A stretch of DNA of 64,000 nucleotides from an uncultured Dehalococcoidia bacterium. GTDB lineage: Bacteria; Chloroflexota; Dehalococcoidia; Lucifugimonadales; CAJWER01. Every line of letters begins with the position of its first letter. Position 1 is the stretch's first letter. Under the pieces are notes generated by a model. That model was not told where the DNA came from, did no database searches, and worked only from the letters and a program-made list of their open reading frames with translations. Where the stretch lies: assembly GCA_958296115.1 (NCBI GenBank), contig OY282442.1, forward strand, positions 654,001 to 718,000. Reading direction: 5' to 3'. The translations under genes were made by a program, and so were the position numbers. Positions 1-8,008 of the stretch are shown one piece after another.

Positions 1-1314
1 ATGCACCCCGACGTGTGGCGGGCCAGCGGCCACGCCGCCCACTTCTCCGACCCCCTGGTCGAGTGCCGAGAGTGCAACCTGCGATTCCGCGCAGACCACC
101 TGATGCCATGGAAAGTGTATGGCAAGATGGGGCGACAGAAGGATTTTCTGGGATACGTGACCGACATCAACCCCGAGTGGTCCTTGTCCGACGAAGCGGA
201 CTCGTGGCACTACGCACTCGCCCGAAAGCGTGGGTATAAGGACCACGTCGCGAAGCCAACGGAAAAGAGTGTTGGTGAGTTGATCGACAGCAGCGACATA
301 CCCTGTCCTTCCTGCAAGTCTGTTGGCAGTTTCACGGAGCCCCGGCAGTTCAACCAGATGCTGACCACGCACCTCGGCCCCGTGCAGGACGACGCCAGCC
401 TCACTTTCCTGCGGCCCGAAACCGCCCAGGGCATCTTCGTCAACTTCGACAACGTGATAACAGCCACACGCCGCAGGCCCCCATTCGGCATCGCACAGAT
501 AGGCAAGGCGTTCCGCAACGAGATAACCACCGGCAATTTCATTTTCCGCACGCGCGAGTTCGAAATCATGGAGATAGAGTTCTTCGTGAAGCCGGGCGAG
601 GACAACGAATGGCACGAACGCTGGACCCGCGAGTGCATGGCCTGGTACACCGAGCTCGGCCTCGACCAGGCCCGCCTGCGCCTGCGGCCCCACGAGCCGG
701 ACGAGCTCGCCCACTACTCCAAGGCCACGTCAGACATCGAGTACAAATTCCCTTGGGGCTGGGGCGAGATCCAAGGCATCGCCAACCGCGCCGACTTCGA
801 CCTCCGCGCCCACACGCAGGCCAGCGGGCAGGCCCTCTCCTACTTCGACGACGCAGCCAAGCAGCACGTCGTGCCCTACGTCATCGAGCCGTCAGCCGGC
901 GTGGACCGCGCAGTCATGGCATTCCTCGCAGACGCCTACACCGAAGAGGAGGCCGTCAGCGCGAAGGGCAAGCCCGAGACCCGCGTCCTCCTCAAGCTGC
1001 ACCCAACCCTGGCGCCCGTCAAGGTCGCCGTCCTGCCACTCAGCCGCAACGAGCGCCTCGCGCCCACCGCCCGCGAGGTCCACCACCTCGTGCGGCGATC
1101 AGGAGCCATAGACGGCCTCGTCCAGTACGACGACGCGCAGAGCATCGGCCGCCGCTACCGCCGACAGGACGAAGTGGGAACCCCGCTCTGCGTCACAGTG
1201 GACTTCGACACCCTCGACGACCAAGCCGTCACCGTCCGGGACCGCGACACCATGACCCAAGACAGAGTAGCCATAGAGGGGCTGGCGCAGGAGTTGCGAC
1301 GGCGGCTGGAGTGA
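1..1314 (+). CDS. glyS: Glycyl-tRNA synthetase, 5'-truncated by window edge
   Basis: Class II glycyl-tRNA synthetase of the single-chain (alpha2) type, charging tRNA-Gly in the cytoplasm. The visible 437 residues start at an internal Met: the family normally carries about 70 more N-terminal residues including motif 1, so the real start lies left of the window. Two Cys pairs (CREC near residue 22 and CPSC near residue 101) look like the insertion that binds zinc in this family. Motif 2 is visible as [18 protein letters not shown] with the following MEIEFF, and motif 3 as [16 protein letters not shown]. The last 100 residues or so are the anticodon-binding domain. It ends convergently with tatA, 43 bases away. 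Identification is secure; only the start is missing. Confidence 0.96.
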   Translation: MHPDVWRASGHAAHFSDPLVECRECNLRFRADHLMPWKVYGKMGRQKDFLGYVTDINPEWSLSDEADSWHYALARKRGYKDHVAKPTEKSVGELIDSSDIPCPSCKSVGSFTEPRQFNQMLTTHLGPVQDDASLTFLRPETAQGIFVNFDNVITATRRRPPFGIAQIGKAFRNEITTGNFIFRTREFEIMEIEFFVKPGEDNEWHERWTRECMAWYTELGLDQARLRLRPHEPDELAHYSKATSDIEYKFPWGWGEIQGIANRADFDLRAHTQASGQALSYFDDAAKQHVVPYVIEPSAGVDRAVMAFLADAYTEEEAVSAKGKPETRVLLKLHPTLAPVKVAVLPLSRNERLAPTAREVHHLVRRSGAIDGLVQYDDAQSIGRRYRRQDEVGTPLCVTVDFDTLDDQAVTVRDRDTMTQDRVAIEGLAQELRRRLE

Positions 1315-1357
1315 TGGAAGGGGAGGAGATATAGGGAGACCTTCACATGGTCCGCTC

Positions 1358-1552
1358 CTACGCTTTCTTCGCCCCCTCGTCCTTGCCTTCCAGGGCCTTG
1401 CCCTCATCGTCCTTGCCGGACACCGAGCCCCGGAACTCGCGGATAGCCTTGCCCATGGCGCCGCCGATCTCCGGAAGACGGCCCGCGCCAAATAGTATCA
1501 GCACGATCACCAAGGCCAGGATCAATTCAGTTGGACCTATCCCAAAAGGCAT
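1358..1552 (-). CDS. tatA: Twin-arginine translocase subunit TatA/E
   Basis: Small (64 aa) Tat protein-export component. It begins [20 protein letters not shown], a short N-out region followed by one hydrophobic helix, then the [20 protein letters not shown] stretch typical of the TatA/E amphipathic helix, and a charged Lys/Glu-rich tail. TatA oligomers form the pore that lets folded proteins with RR signal peptides cross the membrane. GGGAGG lies 6 bases before the ATG. It is the last gene of a leftward run behind the Lys-rich small protein and ceramidase-like gene; no tatC is in view. TatA versus TatE cannot be separated from sequence alone. Confidence 0.93.
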   Translation of the reverse strand: MPFGIGPTELILALVIVLILFGAGRLPEIGGAMGKAIREFRGSVSGKDDEGKALEGKDEGAKKA

Positions 1553-1607
1553 CTGCGCCTCCCTGCTGCCGAGCGCCGCATTCCCAGTCTCCGAGCAATC
1601 CGCCGCA

Positions 1608-1754
1608 CTAGAAATCCTCGGCCCGCGGCTTGCGCTTCTTCCTCACCACCTCCACCTCCGCGCTCGCGACGACCGGGCTGTCCAGAAACGTCGGTTTCTG
1701 CTCCTTCTTCTTCGGCTTCTTCTTCTCTCGCTTCGCTGCGTGTCCTCTGGGCAT
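1608..1754 (-). CDS. Small Lys-rich basic protein
   Basis: A 48-residue protein beginning [17 protein letters not shown] and continuing with a second basic cluster ([11 protein letters not shown]). The start at 1754 is preferred over an in-frame upstream start because GGGAGGG stands 8 bases before this ATG. There is no membrane segment and no domain I recognise; composition suggests nucleic-acid or ribosome association, which is only a guess. It sits 55 bases upstream of tatA on the same strand and 91 bases after the ceramidase-like gene. The strong ribosome binding site and the non-shadow position argue that it is real. Confidence 0.6.
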   Translation of the reverse strand: MPRGHAAKREKKKPKKKEQKPTFLDSPVVASAEVEVVRKKRKPRAEDF

Positions 1755-1845
1755 GACGCCGCCCTCCCTTCGGGTCCACGCGGAACCATTTCCTGCAAGC
1801 AGTCTAGCCCAATCCACACCCGCCTGTAAAGAACGGCGCTGTCCG

Positions 1846-3201
1846 CTATCCTATTGCGCTGGCAAGATCGAGAGCGGCGCCGATGAGAGTCGGCTCGACC
1901 TCTGGCGCGAACGGACCCGGGCGCAGGTAGTGCCTGTACGCCTCCGCAGGCTCGTAGCCGCCCTCGGAGATGGCGGCTGCGGCGCAGAGATAGCCCGCGT
2001 TGCCGTTCGCGTACCCCAGCGCCAGAGTCATGTCCCCGCGCTCCGGGTCCGCAAGGCCAAGCTCTGCCAGCCCCCGCTCGATCGACCAGCCAATCTCTAT
2101 CAGCGTCTCCCCAGGCGTCGTAACTATCCAGTGTCTGCCCAGCCGCAGCGCGGCGACCTCGCCCATCTCGCTATCCGGCAGCCGACCCTCCCGCGCTATC
2201 ACCTCGAGCAGCTCAGACGCCCACCATCCCAGCTCGCCGCCCTGCGCCGCCGTCTCCCGGAGCTCGCCCTCGTCCGGCACGTGAGAGTACCGCAGCGGGA
2301 CCTTCCGGCTGGCAACGGCGATTCCTTCCACTGCTTCGCCAACCAGCCTCTCCGTAACCCGGACGACCTCGCTGCCGAGGAGCCGTCCCAATACCGTCAG
2401 CTCGTGGTCGGAGCCAGCCCTGAAGCTGCCGCCGGGTGTCAGCAGGTTCGGCCTTAAGTTGCCGAAGCAGCCCGGCAGGAAGATCCCCGCTGTCCTCCCG
2501 CCATACGCCCTCTCCACGAATCGCCGCGCCGCGCCGGGATAGTCGCCGCTGTACCGATAGTTTGCGCTCATCAGGACCGTTGCGTGGCAGGCGAAGGAGA
2601 AGAGCGCCGCGACGGGATCCGCCTGGGGAAGCGCGCCCGCGCCCAATCCGCCGGGGGCCGCCGGAGCGTCGGCCCGGTCGAGGCGCAGCGCCCGGACCCG
2701 GTGATCCACGGGGCCCCAGGGGTTCGGCCCGCCAACCGAGCCGTCCGGCCTTCGGAGCCGCCTGTTGACGTTGAAGTCCGTCCGGCCCTCGCCCGCCGCG
2801 ACTGTCACCGGGGCCAGCGACCTCGACGCCTCGCCGACCGCCTCGCCCAACGTCCGCTCCAGGCAGCCCAGGTAAGCCCCGTCGACCGGCAGCCTGCCCA
2901 TCGTCTGCACCGCAGGCCCAGCGTGCGTATGAGAGCACACTACCATGACGTTGTCGCCAGGTATGCCGCTCGACGCCTCGGCAGCCTTGCGGACACGCGC
3001 CACCGACGCCGCGTCCAGCCCCACCAGGTCCACCGACACGATAGCCGCCCGTGTTACCCCGTCGTCGAGGGCCACGACGCGAGCCTCCAGAGGGTCGAGG
3101 GTTCCGGTGGCCGGGCTGGTCCGCTTGCCGTACCCCTGCATGTAGAGCAGGCTGTCCGGCGTAATCACCGCCGACGAAGTCCCAGCCCTCAGAGAGGTCA
3201 T
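1846..3201 (-). CDS. Neutral/alkaline ceramidase-like hydrolase (N-terminal domain only)
   Basis: 451 aa. It resembles the catalytic N-terminal domain of neutral/alkaline non-lysosomal ceramidases: an opening beta strand region with AVITPD, then VVCSHTHAGP (the conserved SHTHAGP metal-ligand motif, near residue 90), the VNRRLRRPDG stretch and FSFACHATVL (the second His motif). True neutral ceramidases are 650-750 aa with a C-terminal Ig-like domain, absent here, and there is no obvious signal peptide, so the substrate need not be ceramide. It lies 31 bases downstream of the amidohydrolase in the same leftward run. The family call is firm, the substrate unknown. Confidence 0.82.
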   Translation of the reverse strand: MTSLRAGTSSAVITPDSLLYMQGYGKRTSPATGTLDPLEARVVALDDGVTRAAIVSVDLVGLDAASVARVRKAAEASSGIPGDNVMVVCSHTHAGPAVQTMGRLPVDGAYLGCLERTLGEAVGEASRSLAPVTVAAGEGRTDFNVNRRLRRPDGSVGGPNPWGPVDHRVRALRLDRADAPAAPGGLGAGALPQADPVAALFSFACHATVLMSANYRYSGDYPGAARRFVERAYGGRTAGIFLPGCFGNLRPNLLTPGGSFRAGSDHELTVLGRLLGSEVVRVTERLVGEAVEGIAVASRKVPLRYSHVPDEGELRETAAQGGELGWWASELLEVIAREGRLPDSEMGEVAALRLGRHWIVTTPGETLIEIGWSIERGLAELGLADPERGDMTLALGYANGNAGYLCAAAAISEGGYEPAEAYRHYLRPGPFAPEVEPTLIGAALDLASAIG

Positions 3202-3232
3202 CCCGCCCTCTGCTCTGTGTGCGGCGAGGACA

Positions 3233-4465
3233 TCACACCGCCGCCGCGCCCCCGCGCCGCACGACCCGGCCCGCCTTGACGACCGTGTCCACTCGGTGCA
3301 GCGTCCGTATGTCGGCGGCCGCGTCGCCCTCCACTATCACCACGTCGGCCCGCTTGCCCGGCTCCAGCGTGCCCGTCTCGTCCAGGACACCCAGGCACTC
3401 CGCGGAGGTCCTCGTTCCGCTGACTATCGCCTCCATCGGCGAGAGCCCCAGCTTCTCCACCATTAGCGTCGGAACCCATGCGTAATCGTCGAAACGCAGG
3501 TAGTCCATGCCGGAGTCCAAGCCGGTGACGAGCTTTACGCCCCGGTCCCACATGTCGCGCAGTATCTCGTACCGCCGCTCCAGGTCGAACCCGCCGCCAA
3601 GCGTCGATTGCAGCCAGCCCGGCGAGCGCATCTCGCGCAAGGCCCCCGTCGCCGCAATAGTTGGATCGACGTACAGCCCCTTCTCGGCTATCTCGTCCGC
3701 AACGGCCGGGTCGTAATCGTACCCGCCCTCCGGGTCCTCCGACATCCACGTCGCGTGTATCAGGTTGTGGACCCCAGCCGCCGCGCAGTTGCGCACTCCC
3801 GCGGCGGCGTGGCAGTGCGCCGCGACTCGCACTCCGAGCCGCTCTGCGTCCTCCACTGCCGCCTGCAGCGTCTCGACCGGATACTGCGGCATCCGCGGAT
3901 TCGTCCGCGGGGTGAACCTGCCTCCCGTCGCCATGACCTTGATCCAGTCCGCGCCCAGCTTCACCTGCCTCCGCACTGCCGACACCACCTCGTCCAGCGT
4001 GTCGGCCTCGGTCCCGAACATGTGGCAGTGTCCACCCGTCGTGGTGATGGGCGTACCCGCCGCCAGCAGGCGCGGTCCCGGCACGATGCCGGCTTCGATG
4101 GCGTCCCGTATCGGAAACACGACCTCGTTGCGGCTCCCCAGGTCTCTCATCGTCGTAACGCCCGACTGCAGCGCGGCGCGAACCGCCTCGACCGACCTCG
4201 CAACGAGGGTTTCGCGCGAGTCGCCAGCCAGGTCATCGAACGCGCTAGAGCTGGCGCTGCAATGCACGTGGGAGTGGACCTCGACGAAACCGGGCAGCGC
4301 CGTGCCGCCGGGAACGTCGATCACCTCGGCGTCCGGCTCTTCGCCGAACGCCCCCACATCAGAGACCGCCGCGATTCGCCCATCCTCGATCAGCGCCGCC
4401 GCCCCGACGGCCGGAGGCGATCCCGTCCCGTCTATGATGCGGCCGGCCTTGACTATAAGCTTCAT
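3233..4465 (-). CDS. Metal-dependent amidohydrolase (imidazolonepropionase/prolidase-like)
   Basis: 410 aa starting MKLIVKAGRIIDGTG. The TIM-barrel amidohydrolase signature is complete: HxH in VEVHSHVHC, KVMATGG, AAHCHAAAG, a later His in HATWMSEDP and the catalytic Asp in TGLDSGMDY. This places it among Xaa-Pro dipeptidase/imidazolonepropionase-like enzymes that hydrolyse cyclic or peptide amides. The chosen ATG (4463-4465) shares a base with the stop of the upstream RDD gene (TGATG), implying translational coupling, and removes 16 non-homologous residues. Its substrate cannot be read from the sequence. Confidence 0.88.
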   Translation of the reverse strand: MKLIVKAGRIIDGTGSPPAVGAAALIEDGRIAAVSDVGAFGEEPDAEVIDVPGGTALPGFVEVHSHVHCSASSSAFDDLAGDSRETLVARSVEAVRAALQSGVTTMRDLGSRNEVVFPIRDAIEAGIVPGPRLLAAGTPITTTGGHCHMFGTEADTLDEVVSAVRRQVKLGADWIKVMATGGRFTPRTNPRMPQYPVETLQAAVEDAERLGVRVAAHCHAAAGVRNCAAAGVHNLIHATWMSEDPEGGYDYDPAVADEIAEKGLYVDPTIAATGALREMRSPGWLQSTLGGGFDLERRYEILRDMWDRGVKLVTGLDSGMDYLRFDDYAWVPTLMVEKLGLSPMEAIVSGTRTSAECLGVLDETGTLEPGKRADVVIVEGDAAADIRTLHRVDTVVKAGRVVRRGGAAAV

Positions 4466-4974
4466 CAGTCCACCTTCACCACTTTGGTCCCGGCCACATA
4501 GTCGTGCAGGCACAGCCGGTTTCTGAAGAACATGAAGAGCGCGTCCACCACGAAGTAGATGATAGTGAACGAAAGGAGGCTGTTGACCACCGCACGCAGC
4601 AGCACGTTCGTAACCAGGCCCCCGTTGCGGCCCGTGTCGGCCCTGACTATCTTCAGCTTCATGACCTTCTTGCCGATGGTCTGGCCGTCCCTAGACAGCA
4701 GCGCGGCCTGCGCTATCATCCCGAACACCCCGACCAGTATCAGCCCAAGCTGGACGGCCTCCGAACCAGGCATGGATGCAGGCGCCAAGCTTGCGGCCAG
4801 GATGGAGGCCGCCGTGAAGGGCAGGTCTATTACCTTGGCGGCGACCCTGCTCGTCCGGTCCGCCAGTACGAGATCCGGGCGGGAGATGGCGCGGCCCCCT
4901 CCGAGCGGAGCGTCGCACCTCTCGCAGAACCGGTCATCCGCATGATTCTCTTGTCCGCAGCGCGGGCATCTCAT
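4465..4974 (-). CDS. Zinc-ribbon RDD-family membrane protein
   Basis: 169 aa. It opens with a zinc ribbon (CPRC then CERC in the first 22 residues) followed by an RDD domain: the SRVAAKVIDL stretch leading into hydrophobic helices, and the terminal RNRLCLHDYVAGTKVV that closes RDD proteins. About three to four membrane segments are apparent. RDD proteins are small integral membrane proteins of uncertain role, some proposed as ion antiporters or transport partners. It is the first gene of the leftward run to tatA and is divergent from the thiamine-diphosphate protein across a 113-base promoter region. Confidence 0.85.
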   Translation of the reverse strand: MRCPRCGQENHADDRFCERCDAPLGGGRAISRPDLVLADRTSRVAAKVIDLPFTAASILAASLAPASMPGSEAVQLGLILVGVFGMIAQAALLSRDGQTIGKKVMKLKIVRADTGRNGGLVTNVLLRAVVNSLLSFTIIYFVVDALFMFFRNRLCLHDYVAGTKVVKVD

Positions 4975-5032
4975 CGTACCGCCCCGAACTATACCACTCC
5001 AGCCCGGCCCACGCTGGAATCAAAAGCCCCGA

Positions 5033-5062
5033 TTGACCCATCCATAGGTATGACCCTAGAAT
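5033..5062 (+). promoter_or_regulatory. Sigma-70-type promoter for the PYR-domain gene
   Basis: TTGACC (5033-5038), 18-base spacer, TAGAAT (5057-5062). It lies 25 bases before the ATG at 5088, which has AGGAG five bases upstream. Predicted from sequence only. Confidence 0.6.
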
Positions 5063-5087
5063 ATCGGGACACGCCCTAGGAGTAGGA

Positions 5088-5585
5088 ATGGAAGAGTCGC
5101 GCCTGTCCCCTTCGGCAATCATAGACCAGCTCCATGCGAATGGAGTGACGCACGTCGTCTGGCTGCCCGACAGCGAGACGAACTTCATGTACGAGCAGAT
5201 GGCCGGCGACGAGTCCATCCACATCGTTCCCATCTGCCGCGAGGGAGAGAGCTTGGCCGTCGCGGCCGGGCTCTGGGTCGGCGGCAAGAAGCCGGTGGTG
5301 ATGATTCAGAATACCGGACTGTTCGAGTCCGGCGACTCGATTCGAGGGCTGGGTCTCGACATCGCCATTCCCCTAGTCCTCATCATCGGCTACAGGGGCT
5401 GGACGCGGCACGGGGCAACCCCCGACTCGGCGGCCCGCTACACGGAGCCCATACTGCACGCATGGGGCATCGAGTACTACTTGGTAGAGAGCGACTCCGA
5501 CGCGGGGCGGATAACCGCCGCCTTCGAACAGGCGCAGAGCTCGAGCCGCCCGGTGGCCTGCCTGATGGGAGCGGAATACGCCTAG
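5088..5585 (+). CDS. Thiamine-diphosphate enzyme PYR-domain subunit (sulfopyruvate/phosphonopyruvate decarboxylase alpha-like)
   Basis: 165 aa corresponding to the pyrimidine-binding (PYR) half of a thiamine-diphosphate decarboxylase. The conserved Glu that activates the cofactor is in CREGESLAVAAGLW, followed by KKPVVMIQNTGLFESGDSIR, the pattern seen in sulfopyruvate decarboxylase alpha (ComD) and the N-terminal half of phosphonopyruvate decarboxylase. These enzymes need a PP-domain partner (ComE or a fused half) carrying the GDG...N diphosphate motif; none occurs next door. Downstream is more than 1 kb of repeat DNA. It may partner with a subunit elsewhere or have been separated from one by repeat insertion. 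Confidence 0.82.
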   Translation: MEESRLSPSAIIDQLHANGVTHVVWLPDSETNFMYEQMAGDESIHIVPICREGESLAVAAGLWVGGKKPVVMIQNTGLFESGDSIRGLGLDIAIPLVLIIGYRGWTRHGATPDSAARYTEPILHAWGIEYYLVESDSDAGRITAAFEQAQSSSRPVACLMGAEYA

Positions 5586-5601
5586 TACCCCGTCTATTTA
5601 T

Positions 5602-5630
5602 TATGACGGGTAGGCAGTCCCGCCTTATCC
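5602..5630. repeat. 29-bp dispersed repeat, copy 1
   Basis: Matches 38951-38979 at 28 of 29 positions (begins TATGACGGGT, ends GTCCCGCCTTATCC). It sits just after the PYR-domain gene and directly before repeat copy 1. Confidence 0.75.
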
Positions 5631-5631
5631 A

Positions 5632-6526
5632 GGCAATCGCATCTTGTTCATCTTGGTAGGCGGTCCAACGTGAACTAGGGCCAACCCACTTGGAGTTGCC
5701 CCTGCGCGTCCCCGCCTGGATTTCTCACCAGGAGAGGGTTGTTCGCCTCGTCCTCTGTCAGTTAGCCTTTCGCTATCTCCTTTCGGTTGGCGCTCTGGCG
5801 GGTTCTAGCCGCTTCTGCGCCTGGCTATCACCCTCACCCTAGCCCTCTCCCATCGAGGGAGAGAGGACGGGGCGGGGAATCGCCCTTGTCTCCTAGCCCT
5901 TTCCCTTCGGGGGAGGGGACGCAGGGCGGGGGGTTTGCCCTCACCCTGGCCCTTTCCCCCGTGAGGGAGAGGGTACTTGGCGGGTCTTGGGACCCGCGTC
6001 CTGTCTACTCCTGGTTTCTCCCGCTCTCGCGGGAGATGAGTTTGCCTTGCAAGGCAGTGACTCCGGTACTTGCTTCGAGGATGCCGACGTCGATCGCCCG
6101 CCGACATTGGGGGTGCAGCCCCTCCTCTAACTTTCTCGGACGGCTGACGGGCCCTTGCGGGACCGCCTGCGTTTCGCGCTTGGACCTTCCACCCGCCAAG
6201 GCGTCGGGCTGCGCTGGCTACGGTCCTCCCGGTCGTCCGAGAGTCCGCACCTGGAACGGGGGAGGCACATTTGGCACTGCGTCCTCCTGTCGAGACGCCG
6301 AAACACAGAGCGGCCTTCTCATACCGCGGGGGCCCCGTCCCAACAACAGCGGCGGCATGAATACCCTGATATTTGGTAGAGGTGGCTCTGTGCCCGTTTG
6401 GAGTACGTCCCTTCGGGCCGTCTACCAGACTAGCACGGCTGTTCTCGCGGTGTCAAGGGGTAGATTGGAGCAATTTGGGGGCAATTTTCGGGATTGGGGA
6501 TGCAGGCGGGACGCCTGCGCTCCTAG
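5632..6526 (-). repeat. Large dispersed repeat, copy 1
   Basis: About 0.9 kb without a credible gene. The left end (GGCAATCGCAT, 5632-5642) and next 50 bases match the left end of copy 2. The interior from about 6000 to 6460 is near-identical to copies 2 and 3, including the palindrome TGCCTTGCAAGGCA (6043-6056) and a hairpin of CTCCCGC/GCGGGAG with a four-base loop (6018-6035). The left third carries several CCCTCACCCTGGCCCTTT-like C-rich units. The right end contains the 17-18 bp palindrome GCAGGCGGGACGCCTGC (6502-6518). The strand given follows the internal promoter. It could be a non-autonomous mobile element or a structured RNA locus. Confidence 0.85.
6427..6456 (-). promoter_or_regulatory. 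Promoter inside repeat copy 1
   Basis: On the minus strand TTGACA (6451-6456), 18-base spacer, then TG-C-TAGTCT (TAGTCT at 6427-6432), an extended -10 arrangement. It would drive transcription leftward through the conserved core. The same element occurs in the other two copies. Confidence 0.55.
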
Positions 6527-6571
6527 GATGAGGGGCGTTTGGCGGCGCTGGGTCACATTCCCCCTTGACGG

Positions 6572-6616
6572 GAGAGGGTGATTCAGGATGCCAAGACTAC
6601 ATTGAAGCAGTACTAG
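6572..6616. repeat. Short stop-codon-associated repeat, copy a
   Basis: Shares GGGTGATTCAG, GCCAA and ACTACATTGAA with copies at 38993-39042 and 54681-54737, and ends CAGTACTAG. The final CTA is the stop codon (read leftward) of rpiB. Confidence 0.75.
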
Positions 6617-7095
6617 CTATCGCCTTCCGCGTTGTTTGCGAAGGGGAGCGCGGCGGATTCCAGGGCAAGCACCTTGTGGAGGCGTCGTCGGTAGCGCTCC
6701 TCGTTGATGAACGCGGCGTCCATGAAGGCGGACACGAGCTCCCCGGCAAGCTCTTCGTCCACTATGAGACGGCCCAGGCACAGCACGTTCATGTCGTCGT
6801 GCTCCACGCCCTGGCGGGCAGAGTATGCGTCGTGGCACACGCTGGCGCGGATTCCCCGCACCTTGTTGGCGGCGATGCTTGCCCCGACTCCGCTGCCGCA
6901 CACGACTATCCCCCGGTCCGCGGCGGCGGATACGACCTTCTCCGCAACGGCGGCTGCGAAGTCGGGATAATCGTCCGACGGGTCCATCTCGTGCGCGCCG
7001 ACGTCGATGACGGCGTGCCCCAGCGACTCCAGGCGCTCGACGATGGGCTGCTTCAGGGGCAATCCGGCATGGTCCGCGCCAATCGCGACTCTCAT
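6613..7095 (-). CDS. rpiB: Ribose-5-phosphate isomerase B
   Basis: 160 aa interconverting ribose 5-phosphate and ribulose 5-phosphate in the pentose phosphate pathway. It starts MRVAIGADHAG (the DH substrate-binding pair), and shows the DVGAH loop, YPDFA, the catalytic-Cys segment VVCGSGVGASIAANK, HDAYSA and DMNVLCLGRL, all diagnostic of the RpiB/LacAB family. The ATG at 7095 with CAGGAG five bases upstream was chosen, removing ten unsupported residues. The C-terminus is about 15 residues longer than usual and its stop codon falls in a dispersed repeat. It faces away from the VLRF1-like gene. Confidence 0.94.
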   Translation of the reverse strand: MRVAIGADHAGLPLKQPIVERLESLGHAVIDVGAHEMDPSDDYPDFAAAVAEKVVSAAADRGIVVCGSGVGASIAANKVRGIRASVCHDAYSARQGVEHDDMNVLCLGRLIVDEELAGELVSAFMDAAFINEERYRRRLHKVLALESAALPFANNAEGDS

Positions 7096-7208
7096 TCGCG
7101 CTCCTGCCCGGAGGTGTCGACGCACAGTGTAGAATCAGGCAGGCAGGCGAGTCAAACCGCCGTCGGATTGGGGATCGGACATCCGGTCCGCGCCCCTCTC
7201 CTGGGAGC

Positions 7209-7225
7209 GCAGGCGTCTCGCCTGC
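7209..7225. repeat. REP-like 17-bp palindrome
   Basis: GCAGGCGTCTCGCCTGC, a 7-bp stem with a three-base centre, between rpiB and the VLRF1-like gene. The same palindrome occurs at 6502-6518, 45858-45874, 58345-58361 and 59137-59153. Confidence 0.7.
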
Positions 7226-7247
7226 TCCGGATTGAGGTTCTGAGAAG

Positions 7248-8006
7248 TTGACAGAGCTGGCATCGCATCCACTGGCCGTTGACCGCTACGAAATCGTCGG
7301 GCGCTCGTGGGTTGGGCGCGGGCGGCTGCGGCGAGACCTGGAAGACCTGGCCGGGTCGCAGCTATACACGCGGACGTTCTACCTGCCCCCTGGCTGCCTC
7401 GAAGTCGACGGTCTGCCGCGGGACATCCTCGCCGCGGTCCCGGACCTCGGCGCTGGCGCGGCGATATTCCTTGGCGGAAACGATGCCATGGTCATCGCGC
7501 CGCCTTTTCCCATAGACCAACGGCGCGTCTCCAACGGCGCGGATATAGTCCCTATTCTGGATCTGCTGGGGCGCCGCGTGACCGTCGGCGTAACGCTACT
7601 GCGGCTTGGCAGGTACGCCGTCGGCGTCGTGCAGGACGACGAGCTCCTGGCGTCCAAGTCGGACTCTCGGTACGTGAAGAACCGTCACCGCAAGGGCGGC
7701 TCCTCGCAGCGCCGATTCGAGCGCAGCCGCGAACGGCTGACGCGGGAGCTCTACGACAAGGTGTGCGCCGTCATGGAGAGGGTCTTCCGTCCATACGAAG
7801 ACCGGATAGAGTATCTGCTGATGGGCGGCGAGCGGCATACGCTCCTGGCCTTCACGAAGAGGTGCGGCTACATCGCGCGGTCGGGAATCGAGGTCCTCCC
7901 GCGCAGGCTCGACGTTGACAGGCCGAGCAGGGCAGCCCTGGACGCAATGCCGCGCCAGGTCTGGACGAGCAGGGTCATCCACCTCCAACGAGCCGTCGCC
8001 AGCTAA
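7248..8006 (+). CDS. VLRF1-domain release-factor-like protein (probable peptidyl-tRNA hydrolase)
   Basis: 252 aa with a TTG start. The middle carries the signature of the Vms1-like release factor 1 (VLRF1) domain, an eRF1-fold module: strands ending in VTLLRLGRYAVGVVQ (about 115-129), then SKSDSRYVKNRHRKGGSSQ with the catalytic-type GSSQ at residues 151-154, followed by the basic helix RRFERSRERLTRELYDKV. In yeast Vms1 the equivalent Gln-containing loop releases nascent chains from tRNA on stalled 60S subunits. Bacterial VLRF1 proteins are thought to act likewise in ribosome rescue. It is monocistronic here, ending 2 bases from the convergent SDR gene. Function is inferred from the motif. Confidence 0.78.
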   Translation: MTELASHPLAVDRYEIVGRSWVGRGRLRRDLEDLAGSQLYTRTFYLPPGCLEVDGLPRDILAAVPDLGAGAAIFLGGNDAMVIAPPFPIDQRRVSNGADIVPILDLLGRRVTVGVTLLRLGRYAVGVVQDDELLASKSDSRYVKNRHRKGGSSQRRFERSRERLTRELYDKVCAVMERVFRPYEDRIEYLLMGGERHTLLAFTKRCGYIARSGIEVLPRRLDVDRPSRAALDAMPRQVWTSRVIHLQRAVAS

Positions 8007-8008
8007 CT

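Noticed and set aside
5632-6526. Group II intron, RNase P or tmRNA identity for the large repeat
   Set aside because: I looked for domain V of group II introns, a 5' GUGYG start with reverse transcriptase, and conserved RNase P or tmRNA segments and found none.
5787-6581. A plus-strand frame through repeat copy 1 with similar frames in copies 2 and 3
   Set aside because: The translations agree only in part and are shifted by indels between copies, with no family motifs; the conserved promoter points the other way.
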